From Microvirga guangxiensis (GTDB lineage: Bacteria; Pseudomonadota; Alphaproteobacteria; Rhizobiales; Beijerinckiaceae), in contig NZ_FMVJ01000018.1 of the NCBI RefSeq assembly GCF_900102135.1, positions 17,844-81,843 on the forward strand: a stretch of 64,000 nucleotides of DNA, given 5' to 3'. The notes below the pieces were generated by a model, which saw nothing but the letters and a program-made list of their open reading frames with translations, did not search any database and was not told the DNA's origin. The translations under genes and the position numbers were made by a program. This document shows positions 34,034-42,407 of this stretch, in pieces. Each line of letters opens with the position of its first letter. Within the stretch, counting starts at the first letter, position 1.

Positions 34034-36267
34034 TACGCAGCATTCCTTGATTTGCGCTGACGATTGGCATTCTGCATGATGGAGGTCATAAGACTGCTCC
34101 ACCGCTCCGTATGGAGAGCGCAGTTGTACTGCCAGGCGATCCCGCGCATGTACTCGCTGTTGAGGGACATCGATTGGCGCTCAAGGTGGTAGAGCTCGAT
34201 GTCGGGAACGTAGGCGATCTTACGTTCCGTCATGGTGATTTTGAGGCATAGATCACTGTCTTCGTAATCGCCAACAACGTAGTCTTCAGTAAAGCCGCCC
34301 ACGGCTTCGAAGACGGACCGTGGCGTCACGATGCATGCTCCGGTAACAGCCGGCACGATGCGCTCCTCGCAGGCGGGAGGATAATCGCGGGGCATGCCCT
34401 TGTGGAAATGCTGGTTGAGCCAACGACCGCGATGATCTTTCCCGAAGTACATGCCCGCATGCTGGATCGAGCCGTCCTCGAATAGGAGCTTCGGTCCGAC
34501 AGCGCCAATGCTGCGCCGGCGGCCACTCACCCGCGTAACCAAGGCCTCCAACCAACCAGCCTTCGTGGGGATGATGTCGGAGTTCACCAAAGCCAAAACG
34601 TCACCACGGGCCAGAGAAACGCCGACGTTGTTTGCCCGCGCGTAGCCGCCGTTACGCTCCATGACGGCGAAAGTCATAGGCAGGCCATAAACAAGATGAA
34701 GCCCGCCAAGAAGGTGTTCGACTTCCTGTGCTTGCTCTGGCGAGTCGAGGACATAGATCAGCTCCGCATTTGATTGGAACCAAGGATCCGTCGCAAAGGC
34801 CGCGATTTGAAAGCGCAGGAAGTCGAGCGCCTTGTAGAGCGGTACGATCACCGAAACCTTCGGGCGGACAACGGGAACGCCAATCGTGATGACAGATGGA
34901 TGTCCAATCCTCTGCCGCGCCTGCTCATGCAGGCTCGCGATGACGGGGGTCATGACTTGCGCCAGGAGCTTCTCGTCGACGTGCTGTGGCGGAACGGCGC
35001 GCAGGGCGGCCGCGCGTGCCTCGACTGAATCGGCAGGCTGCAACCGCGGAATTAAAGGATGAAACGCCCCCGACTTAAGGCGCAGACGGAAACGTGGCTG
35101 AAGCAAGGGTGCCGAACCTGTGGAGGTGGGGGCGAGTACCGCAAAGCCTGTAGCAGGAAGACGAGATCCATTGCTTGGCCCAGCGACCTCGACCGGGAAG
35201 CGGTGAAGGTCGGGCGTCAGATCGCGGATGCTCTCATCTCGACCAACGGCATCGATGCCGGCGAAGAGATCGACTGGATCCCGGTACCAGCCCGTCACCA
35301 GGGTGCCGGTTGGGGTCGAGAGAGCGGTGACGATCTCGGCAGAGGGCGTGGTCAGGCTGTTGACGGCTCGCTTCGGCTGGAGGGGAGACCGCAGTTGCGC
35401 CTCGAGCGCCATGGCGCGGCCGGCTGGCGAGCGCTCGGCAATCTCGATCAGTATATGCTCGCGCAGGCTTGGAGCTGCCTGACCATACTCACGAAGCCAG
35501 CGTTCAATCGACGGCAGGCCAGTGCCGACTGAGAGCTTGCGGATCGATAGGCCGCTTGGTCCGATCAAAATTAGATGAGCGTCGCCGGGCGGAACGAGGA
35601 CACGCTCGGCCAGGAAATGCACCGCCTCGCGCGCGCCCTTCTCGGAAGCGATCCGGTGGGCGCGGGCCACAAGACGGGCCGGGCCAGAGTCACTAAGCAG
35701 ATAAATGGCGTCGACCTTGCCGAACCCGCTCGACAGCACAGTCCGTAGCAGAACGAGATCCTCGGCCACATGTGCAACTGCCGTCGCCGGCCCTGGATTG
35801 GGAGTGAGGTGGCGAAGGATATCGCGAAGAACTCGAATGAAGGTTCTGCTGCGGTGCAGACGAAACATCACGCTCCAGACATTAAAGAATGCGGAAATAA
35901 GCGCCACGCGGCCCGAGGCATCAATGCCCTCGAAAAGGGCCTCGGCCGCGGCCGCGGCAATCGGTTCGCCGGACTCGATCACGACATCTGTCCGCAATCC
36001 GACCGGTCCGGTTGACAACTCGACCTCGAATGTGCCTTCGCTGGGGCGGCGCAGAACCCAGAACAGACGCATGCCGCCTTCCGCACGAGTTACGCGCAAG
36101 GAAGCCAAGGGCGAAACGAGGTCGTCTTCAGCCACCAGCTTCGGTGACGTGAAGCGAACGGCCTGCGGCACATCCCATGCGATGAGGATCACATCGCGTC
36201 CGAGGTTTGAAATCCTCGGGCGAGCGACGTGCTCGGATGATGAAGCGGAAACAGCAACCTCAGACAT
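34033..36267 (-). CDS. GT2 glycosyltransferase with long N-terminal extension
   Basis: About 744 residues. The C-terminal 290 residues are a GT-A/GT2 domain: KVSVIVPLYKALDFLRFQIA, the ERNGGYARANNVGVSLARGD block, the metal-site-like LVNSDIIPTKAGWLEAL, then VGPKLLFEDGSIQHAGMYFG, VTGACIVTPRSVFEAVGGF and DYEDSDLCLKITM. The 450-residue N-terminal part contains a VTGWYRDPVDLFAG module like the neighbours. Start: ATG 36267, or TTG 36273 two codons earlier; no strong ribosome site. It is the first gene of the glycosyltransferase operon and lies only about 25 nt from the terminator of the RTX gene. Confidence 0.88.
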   Translation of the reverse strand: MSEVAVSASSSEHVARPRISNLGRDVILIAWDVPQAVRFTSPKLVAEDDLVSPLASLRVTRAEGGMRLFWVLRRPSEGTFEVELSTGPVGLRTDVVIESGEPIAAAAAEALFEGIDASGRVALISAFFNVWSVMFRLHRSRTFIRVLRDILRHLTPNPGPATAVAHVAEDLVLLRTVLSSGFGKVDAIYLLSDSGPARLVARAHRIASEKGAREAVHFLAERVLVPPGDAHLILIGPSGLSIRKLSVGTGLPSIERWLREYGQAAPSLREHILIEIAERSPAGRAMALEAQLRSPLQPKRAVNSLTTPSAEIVTALSTPTGTLVTGWYRDPVDLFAGIDAVGRDESIRDLTPDLHRFPVEVAGPSNGSRLPATGFAVLAPTSTGSAPLLQPRFRLRLKSGAFHPLIPRLQPADSVEARAAALRAVPPQHVDEKLLAQVMTPVIASLHEQARQRIGHPSVITIGVPVVRPKVSVIVPLYKALDFLRFQIAAFATDPWFQSNAELIYVLDSPEQAQEVEHLLGGLHLVYGLPMTFAVMERNGGYARANNVGVSLARGDVLALVNSDIIPTKAGWLEALVTRVSGRRRSIGAVGPKLLFEDGSIQHAGMYFGKDHRGRWLNQHFHKGMPRDYPPACEERIVPAVTGACIVTPRSVFEAVGGFTEDYVVGDYEDSDLCLKITMTERKIAYVPDIELYHLERQSMSLNSEYMRGIAWQYNCALHTERWSSLMTSIMQNANRQRKSRNAA

Positions 36268-36291
36268 GCTCAAACTGCCAAGCTAATGCTT

Positions 36292-36326
36292 AAAAAGATG
36301 ATGCCGCAGCTTGAAACCGCGGCATC
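36292..36326 (-). terminator. Intrinsic terminator or attenuator after the RTX gene
   Basis: On the minus strand GATGCCGC (36326-36319) pairs with GCGGCATC (36307-36300), followed by ATCTTTTT (to 36292). It separates the RTX gene from the glycosyltransferase operon that begins only about 25 nt later, so partial readthrough may feed that operon. Confidence 0.7.
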
Positions 36327-36352
36327 CGTTACTTGCATCCTTCGGCCAGTCC

Positions 36353-37093
36353 TTACTGGACGGAGAAAAAGTCCGCTGGATTGCTGTTAACGTCGTCGGC
36401 GTCCACCCCGCGCAGTGTGATCGTGTCGCCGTTGCCGAGGTCCACGACTGTGTCGTTGCCAACCTGCTGGACACGCGAGGCGAGGTCGTCGGCCGACTCG
36501 ATGTCGGTGCCGTTGATGCCCTTCGAGATCTGGAGGATGTCCTGGCCAGCCTTGAAATCGAGGATGACGTCGTTGCCGCCGCCACCGGTGAAGACGAAGG
36601 TGTCGCTGCCGGCGCCGCCCTGGAGGATGTCGTTGCCCTCGCCGCTGATTAGCATGTCGCTGCCGTTGCCGCCTCGCAGGACGTCATCGCCAGCGCCGCC
36701 CACGAGGACGTCGTTGCCATTGTTGCCCTCGAGGATGTCGTTACCCTCGCCACCGAGCACGATGTCATCACCGTTGCCGCCACGAAGGTAGTCGTTGCCG
36801 CCACCACCCTGAAGGACGTCGTCAGCGTTGTTGCCGAATAGGACGTCGTCACCGTCGCCGCCCTGAAGAACGTCAGCGCCGTTGCCGCCGAACAAGGCGT
36901 CATTGCCCTCGCCACCCGACAGCCAGTCGTCGCTGTTGCCACCGAAGATGACGTCGTTGCCAGCGTCTCCTGAAAGTAGGTCGCTGTCATTGCCGCCGAA
37001 GATCAGGTCGTCGCCGGCGTTTCCGAAGATCACGTCGGGACCGTTGGTACCATAGAGGGTGTCGTTGAGGGCACCACCACCGATAGTCGCCAT
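36353..37093 (-). CDS. RTX-type calcium-binding secreted protein
   Basis: 246 residues made largely of about 16 nonapeptide units G-G-x-G-x-D-x-L/I-x (for example GGEGNDALFGGNGADVLQGG), which bind Ca2+ in parallel beta-roll form. A C-terminal non-repeat part follows (SDTFVFTGGGGNDVILDFKA, GDTITLRGVDADDV). There is no N-terminal signal peptide, as expected for type I secretion via an uncleaved C-terminal signal. The HlyD and ABC genes lie directly upstream on the same strand. In S. meliloti an RTX protein (ExpE1/WgeA) belongs to the galactoglucan locus with the same neighbours. AAGGAAA precedes the ATG. Confidence 0.92.
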   Translation of the reverse strand: MATIGGGALNDTLYGTNGPDVIFGNAGDDLIFGGNDSDLLSGDAGNDVIFGGNSDDWLSGGEGNDALFGGNGADVLQGGDGDDVLFGNNADDVLQGGGGNDYLRGGNGDDIVLGGEGNDILEGNNGNDVLVGGAGDDVLRGGNGSDMLISGEGNDILQGGAGSDTFVFTGGGGNDVILDFKAGQDILQISKGINGTDIESADDLASRVQQVGNDTVVDLGNGDTITLRGVDADDVNSNPADFFSVQ

Positions 37094-37481
37094 AGAATTT
37101 TCCTTAATATTTGTGCCGGGAGAACAGATGAACGTCTGGTCGCATGCTCTAAATAGTTTCGAGCGCTCACTGTGCAGGGGGAAAGCCGGGGTGACATAAG
37201 TCGCGCTATACCACCTTGCAGGGATCTACCTACTTTGAGTAGGCACTTTTGTAAACAATAGATCGCAAGAAATATTCACCAGATCTGAAGAACAACTTTA
37301 CATATAAAGTAATAATAAATTCAATATGGATTATATGAGTATTATGTGCAATTTAATTTGAATTTAGAACAATTTATGCTTGGATATATCTAGGATATAA
37401 TCTCAATTTAATCTTGATTTAAATCAAGATACTTGCGGGTCGTCCCAGTTGTAGCGGCGCCAATTTTACCAACTGCGAACG
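37094..37481 (-). promoter_or_regulatory. AT-rich control region upstream of the RTX gene
   Basis: The stretch from about 37230 to 37435 is strikingly AT-rich in a high-GC setting and carries no gene. It contains one TTAATTTGA element (37353-37361, extended AATTTGAATTT) also found twice upstream of the secretion operon, and a 20-bp perfect palindrome (37411-37430). It likely holds the promoter of the RTX gene and binding sites for the divergent MarR-type regulator or a nucleoid protein. Confidence 0.55.
37411..37430. repeat. Perfect 20-bp AT-rich palindrome
   Basis: ATCTTGATTTAAATCAAGAT is fully self-complementary. It lies 51 nt after the HlyD stop and about 320 nt before the RTX start. It lacks the GC stem and T tract of a terminator, so a protein-binding site is more likely. 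Confidence 0.6.
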
Positions 37482-38870
37482 CTAGTCTTCACGGAAGGCG
37501 CGATTGAAGCTCTCAGTGATTGGCGAGAGTAGATAATCAATCGCTCGTCGCGGCTTGTTGACGATTAGAACCTCAGCCGGCATGCCTGGATAAAGAGCCG
37601 TGTTCGGGCTTGCCTTTAGGCTCGCCGGATCGATCTCCGCACGCGCGACGAAGTAGGCATACTCGTTCCGATCGTCCATCTGCTGATCAGCCGAAAGATA
37701 GGTCAGTTTTCCGGCAAGTGGCGCAGTGCTACGGTGATTGTACGCGGTAAGCCTAATCTGGACGGGTGCCCCAACATGGACCGCATCAACGTCACGCAGG
37801 CCGACCTTCGCCTCAACGATGAGAGGCTCATTCTCCGGCACGATATCAAGGATCGGTTGCCCGGCTGAAATCACGCTCCCTGGTGTATGGGAACGGATGT
37901 TAGTCACAATGCCGTTCTGAGGAGAGGTCACAGCCAACCGATTGAGAACGTCGGCGGCCGCTGTCATGCGCTCAGTCGTATCGGCGAGCTCAAGTTGCGC
38001 TGTCTGAAGATCGTTGGCGACCTGCTGCTGGAAATCCGTGCCGATGGACAGGATTTCGAGTTCGGCTGCGGCCTTGCCCTGCTCCGCCTTCGCCTTGCGC
38101 GAGGCAAGCTCGCCGGCGTCACCGATTAACTCACTCTCCCGGGTCTGCATCTCCGTCAGGCGTGGGCGTGGGGCATAGCCCTTCTCTACCAGACTGGCAA
38201 TCGCCTTGAGCTCACGGTCGAGGAGTTCTGACTGACGCTTGTTGGCGTCAGTCTGTGCTTTCACGGCGTCGAGCTCTGCCACCTGCTGCGCGATCGTCTT
38301 GCGCTGAATGTCGATCTTGCGCTCCTGCATCTCGCGTCGGGCGTTGAAGAAATTGCGCTCGGCCTTGAGGATATCGGCTGTGGTAGGGCCGCCCGCATTC
38401 TGCAGGTCCTCTGGAAATGTCAGGCTCTTTAAGCCGGTCTGCTCGGCACGGAGGCGAATGAGGCGTGCCTCGAGGCCAATTCTCTTCGAGCGAAGCTGCT
38501 CGAGTTCCGCTTTGGCTCTCGTGTCATCCATCATCAGAAGGGGTTGCCCGGCCTTTACAACCTGGCCCTCCTGCGCCAGCAGGGTTTTCAGAATTCCGCC
38601 TTCGAGATGGCTGACCGTCTTGCGCTTGGAATCAACCACAACCGTTGCCGCAGCGATCGCGGCGCTGTCGAGCTGAGCCGTGAAGCCCCAGGTCGAGAAC
38701 CCTCCAAGGCCGAGAAAGATCGTGGCCACGCCAGCAATGACCGGCCCGCGATAAGTCGGCTCTCGCGGCTCCTCGTCGTGATATCTCTCGGTCCACGGCT
38801 TGAGTTCTACCGGCCTGTAGGGCGCTGCCTGGGATGAGGGAGCTTTGATGATGTCGACGGATTTCTTCAT
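37482..38870 (-). CDS. Type I secretion membrane fusion protein (HlyD family)
   Basis: Periplasmic adaptor linking the inner-membrane ABC exporter with a TolC-type channel. 462 residues: cytoplasmic N-terminus, one TM about 42-65 (VIAGVATIFLGLGGFSTWGF), the lipoyl half VSHLEGGILKTLLAQEGQVV, long coiled-coil hairpin (about 130-300), the second lipoyl/beta-barrel part NGIVTNIRSHTPGSVISAGQ, and the conserved C-terminal LYPGMPAEVLIVNKPRRAIDYLL. Strong AAGGGGGAAGG before the ATG, which overlaps the ABC stop by 4 nt. The TolC partner is not in the window. Corresponds to ExpD2/WgdB in the S. meliloti comparison. Confidence 0.93.
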   Translation of the reverse strand: MKKSVDIIKAPSSQAAPYRPVELKPWTERYHDEEPREPTYRGPVIAGVATIFLGLGGFSTWGFTAQLDSAAIAAATVVVDSKRKTVSHLEGGILKTLLAQEGQVVKAGQPLLMMDDTRAKAELEQLRSKRIGLEARLIRLRAEQTGLKSLTFPEDLQNAGGPTTADILKAERNFFNARREMQERKIDIQRKTIAQQVAELDAVKAQTDANKRQSELLDRELKAIASLVEKGYAPRPRLTEMQTRESELIGDAGELASRKAKAEQGKAAAELEILSIGTDFQQQVANDLQTAQLELADTTERMTAAADVLNRLAVTSPQNGIVTNIRSHTPGSVISAGQPILDIVPENEPLIVEAKVGLRDVDAVHVGAPVQIRLTAYNHRSTAPLAGKLTYLSADQQMDDRNEYAYFVARAEIDPASLKASPNTALYPGMPAEVLIVNKPRRAIDYLLSPITESFNRAFRED

Positions 38871-40597
38871 GCCTTCCCCCTTAGAGTCATCACTGCCCCA
38901 ACAGTTTTCTCGCCAGGTGTGATTGCGCCGACAACGGCGGCGCGCGGGCCAAGCTGGGTGATCTTACCGTCCTGCAGAACCATGAGCTTGTCGGCTATCT
39001 GCATGATCGAGGGACGATGGGCGATGAGGATAACGATGGCACCGTCTGCCCGTAAGGCCTCAATCGCGCGGATGAGGGCCCGTTCGCCGTCGGCGTCCAA
39101 GTTTGCGTTCGGCTCGTCGAGTACGACTAAACGTGGTCGGCCATAGACCGCACGGGCTAGCCCGATGCGCTGCCGCTGCCCCCCGGACAGGACGTAGCCG
39201 CTGTCTCCGAGACGAGTGTCGTAGCCAAGGGGCAGACGGCCGATCATGTCATGGACGTCGGCCAACCGAGCTGCCTCGAGCACCAGGCGGGGATCGGCAT
39301 CGCGCATCCGCGCGATGTTATCCCGAATGGTTCCATCAAGCAGGGACACGCTTTGGGGCAGGTAGCCGACCATGTCTCCGAATGAACCGCGTTCCCACAG
39401 GTAGACATTGTTGCCATCAAGATAGACGCCACCAGTCGTCGGTTTTGTGACGCCGATGAGAAGGCGGGCCAGGGTGGATTTACCGGCAGCCGAGGGACCG
39501 ATGACGCCAAGGACCTCCCCCGGGGACAGTGAGAAGGATAACCCCTTGAGAATCGGCACATCCGAGCCAGGCACAGCATAGACCAAGCGGTCGATCGAAA
39601 GTTCGCCTTGAGTGGGCGGCGTCGGCTTCGTCTCCCGCTGCGGCGCCTGGTTCTCAAGCAGGTCCTGAACGTTGCTCCATGCTGTCATGGCTAGAACCCA
39701 CTGTCGCCAACCGTCGACCATGGAGTCAAACGGAAGCAGCATACGCCCCATGATGATACTCGACGCCACCATCGATCCGGCGCTGACTTCCTGTTGAATG
39801 ACCAAAATCGCGCCCGTGGAGAGGACGGCGATCTGCATCATGTAGCGGCAGGTGCGAGTGAAGGACGCAAGGGCCCGGCCCCGTCGGGTGGTGGCATCCA
39901 AGAGATCTTGGGTGTGGAGCTGCGATCGCCGCCAACGCCCCGCAAGCGCCGGCAGCATACCCATGGCCTCGATGGCCTCCGAGTGGCGCAAACTGCCGCT
40001 GATCTCGCCGATGTTCTGCATGGACGATTCATTAGCGCGCTTCATGGCCCGGCGGGTCAGGAAGTCTGAGAACAGGCTTAGCGACAGGATGATGGCCGCC
40101 GAGATGAGCGCTACGAGTCCATAGAGCCAATGCAAGGCGAACAGAACGGCAAGGAAGATCGGCGACCAGATGGCCTCAAGCGGCACGCTGATGGCGTTGC
40201 CAGTGACGAAGGCCCGGATGTCGTTGAGATCGCGAATTGCTTGCGCAGATTGCGAGACACCTTTTGTCACCGAGGCGGATACAGCCGCCTCTAAAACCGG
40301 AAGGTTCAGCTTGCGCACCAGCTTGCTACCCATGACCTGAAAGGTGAGCGCGCGCACATAGTCGAGGATGCAGTAGATCCCCAGCCCGACGACTGCCACG
40401 ATGATCAGCATCACCAACGTGTCGGTGCTCTGGCTGTTCACAACACGATCATGCACCTGAAGCATGAAGAGAGGTACAGTCAGTTGAAGCAGATTAATGA
40501 AGGCGCTGAGAATGCCTGCATATACAAGCCCGGACACGAACGCTTTGCGCCCTTCGTGGATGATCTCAGCGGCTCTTGGGTGGGCCGGTCTCTTCAT
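38867..40597 (-). CDS. Type I secretion ABC permease/ATPase (PrtD family)
   Basis: Exporter half-transporter of 576 residues from ATG 40597 with GGAGC upstream. N-terminal membrane domain (LVYAGILSAFINLLQLTVPL and LFMLQVHDRVV are typical of PrtD), then the ATPase with Walker A GPSAAGKST, Q-loop VGYLPQSVSLLDGT, signature YVLSGGQRQRIGLARAVYG, Walker B LVVLDEPNANLDADGE and H-loop LIAHRPS. No N-terminal C39 peptidase, consistent with an RTX cargo. The neighbouring RTX protein is the likely substrate. Confidence 0.94.
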   Translation of the reverse strand: MKRPAHPRAAEIIHEGRKAFVSGLVYAGILSAFINLLQLTVPLFMLQVHDRVVNSQSTDTLVMLIIVAVVGLGIYCILDYVRALTFQVMGSKLVRKLNLPVLEAAVSASVTKGVSQSAQAIRDLNDIRAFVTGNAISVPLEAIWSPIFLAVLFALHWLYGLVALISAAIILSLSLFSDFLTRRAMKRANESSMQNIGEISGSLRHSEAIEAMGMLPALAGRWRRSQLHTQDLLDATTRRGRALASFTRTCRYMMQIAVLSTGAILVIQQEVSAGSMVASSIIMGRMLLPFDSMVDGWRQWVLAMTAWSNVQDLLENQAPQRETKPTPPTQGELSIDRLVYAVPGSDVPILKGLSFSLSPGEVLGVIGPSAAGKSTLARLLIGVTKPTTGGVYLDGNNVYLWERGSFGDMVGYLPQSVSLLDGTIRDNIARMRDADPRLVLEAARLADVHDMIGRLPLGYDTRLGDSGYVLSGGQRQRIGLARAVYGRPRLVVLDEPNANLDADGERALIRAIEALRADGAIVILIAHRPSIMQIADKLMVLQDGKITQLGPRAAVVGAITPGEKTVGAVMTLRGKA

Positions 40598-40815
40598 GCA
40601 GGGCGAGCTCCAAAACGGACAATTTTCGGGCGAGTCCAAATTCTGCCCAAAAGTTCTTCAAAGAGGATCGTGAAAGGAGGACAGACGTGCATCTACCCAT
40701 TAAGTATGAATCGCGAAACATTAAAAGTGTCGCACGCAAAAATGCGCAAGCATTTGGTCAAGTAGTTGTAATCAATTCAGGCGGAAAATCATCTTATGGC
40801 TGTGGAAGCCTTAAA

Positions 40816-40846
40816 TTAATTTGAAATTCAAAATATTTTAATTTGA
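40816..40846. promoter_or_regulatory. Paired TTAATTTGA elements between secretion operon and MarR gene
   Basis: TTAATTTGA occurs at 40816-40824 and again at 40838-40846, exactly 22 bp apart (about two helical turns). The first is part of a TTTGAA-A-TTCAAA inverted repeat (40820-40832). The same nonamer occurs in the RTX upstream region. Likely operator sites for the adjacent MarR-type regulator. Confidence 0.45.
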
Positions 40847-40864
40847 TATAGGAAGATATTTACT

Positions 40865-41479
40865 GTGTCCGCCCATCATAAATACGACAAATGGAATGGC
40901 ATTCAATTAGTTTCCGAAGGCGGAGTGGCAGCGACCAACCAACTCCCGCCGCAGATTGGTAGCGAAATGCAAGGATACGACCCCAAATTCGAAGCACTGC
41001 AGTCGGTACCCGCCGAAATCAGTCATATTGAGATCGTAAGGGTCATAGAGCGCCTTCACCGACGCTCTCTGGATCTGATGCGTGTCGACCTTTCAAAAGC
41101 CGGAGTCGAGGACCTGAGCCCATCCCAAGTGATGATGCTATTCACAATCGGTCCAGCCGAACTCTCAGTTAAAGAATTAATCAAACGCGGCTATTATCTT
41201 GGATCGAACGCATCCTACAACCTCAAGCGTCTCGTGGAAGGAGGGTATGTCATCCGCACAGCTTCGGAGAGCGACCGACGCGCGGCACGAGTCCAGTTGA
41301 CGGACAAAGGGATAGCGCTCTGCGATACGATCAGGCGGACAGACAGGAAATACCAGAAGCTCGTAACTCGCAATGAGGCTGAGATCCGCGAATTGGAAGC
41401 CACCTACCGTACACTCAAGCGTATCGAGCAAGCGTGGACCAATCTCAGTAGCTACGACGAAACCGACTGCGACGAATAA
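40865..41479 (+). CDS. MarR-type winged-helix regulator, ExpG/WggR-like by position
   Basis: 204 residues, GTG start at 40865 with GGAAG 9 nt upstream. The winged helix occupies about residues 75-160: LSPSQVMMLFTIGPAELSVK, recognition region GSNASYNLKRLVEGGYVIRT, and wing ASESDRRAARVQLTDKGIAL. The N-terminal about 55 residues are an extension, and the end is acidic. It is divergent from the secretion operon. In S. meliloti the MarR-type activator ExpG/WggR sits in and controls the galactoglucan locus; the gene content here suggests the same role, which is inference from context. Confidence 0.82.
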   Translation: MSAHHKYDKWNGIQLVSEGGVAATNQLPPQIGSEMQGYDPKFEALQSVPAEISHIEIVRVIERLHRRSLDLMRVDLSKAGVEDLSPSQVMMLFTIGPAELSVKELIKRGYYLGSNASYNLKRLVEGGYVIRTASESDRRAARVQLTDKGIALCDTIRRTDRKYQKLVTRNEAEIRELEATYRTLKRIEQAWTNLSSYDETDCDE

Positions 41480-41907
41480 GTCGTGTGATACTCAGGCGAA
41501 TACTGCATCCGATAAAGGACCAGATTGGAGGGATCCTATTTCGACGCGCGGCTCGCGAACGAAGCAGCCGATCGCTTTGAACATCCAAGATATTGCAGCA
41601 TCGACAGTTTGATAAAGGATTTCGTCTATGACGTTTCAGTTTGTATCTAACAGCAAAGCAATTTAGCTCTCTAATACCGAGCATGCGATCTTTAGAGGCT
41701 GAGCCACCTCAAATGATGCTTCTGATTGTGTTTGCATATATCAATCGGCAGCTTGGAACCCGATCACGTTTCAGTTTTCTCAGCAGCATCGATTGCAAAA
41801 GGCTATTCCTGAATCCAGGAGCGGACGAGTGGTGTTAGACCGAGGGTCTTGGCATCGCCTTCACATACGATTGCAAATCCTCGTTCAGGTCGAAAATATG
41901 CCAGTAG
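41480..41907. other. Intergenic region between regulator and transposase relic
   Basis: No gene supported; short frames only (for example 41641-41838). Probably eroded sequence flanking the insertion remnant. Confidence 0.45.
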
Positions 41908-42238
41908 GTGTTGATTGACTCTAATGGACATGAAGGGCCACCCAAGGCGATCGCTCATCCCAAAGCTTTACCTCAAAGCCCTTCAGGCTCTGATGCTGGC
42001 CCACGGCCGGTTGGCCTAGCACAACGCCGTACAGATGAGCCGCTATGCCCATGCTCGTCAGATGCGACGGATGCGCCGAGATCTGAAGCGGCTGAAGACC
42101 TATCTGTGGCGGGTCTACCCCGGTGTCCCCAGGAAAGTCGCCGAGGATGTGGAACTCTCACACCGATTTTTTTATCTCCTTGACCTTACAGAGCGCCGGC
42201 TGGCGCAGGAGCGTACGAGCAAGAACACGCTCTAAAGC
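41908..42238 (+). pseudogene. Decayed transposase fragment (IS5/IS1182-like)
   Basis: Pieces of one transposase occur in different frames. VLIDS...PKAIAHP at about 41908-41961 matches the D-(T/S)-T-V-x-x-K-A-I-A-H/F-P motif. KLYLKALQAL follows in another frame, and SRYAHARQMRRMRRDLKRLK then TYLWRVYPGVPRKVAEDVEL lies at 42035-42150. The last piece runs to a TAA at 42233-42235, where active copies continue with the Y-S-L-H-A-P-E-V-E region. Both catalytic ends are missing and no terminal repeats are seen, so it is inactive. Confidence 0.65.
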
Positions 42239-42407
42239 CCGCATCGGCCTGAGAGGTCCTCTGACTCATTGATTCCAATGTCAGCTGCTTCGCGGCTGGT
42301 TGCAATTTCACACTCCCAAGCAGGAGGCCCAACATGCTTTGACCGGCTTCTTAACCTTGTGGCCACCAGTTGGTCCTACGGTTCTCGCCTTCATCAGCGG
42401 AGGCAAC

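Noticed and set aside
36353..37093. Short tandem DNA repeat or CRISPR-like array in 36.4-37.1 kb
   Set aside because: The 27-bp periodicity is the coding sequence of RTX nonapeptides, not a spacer-repeat array.
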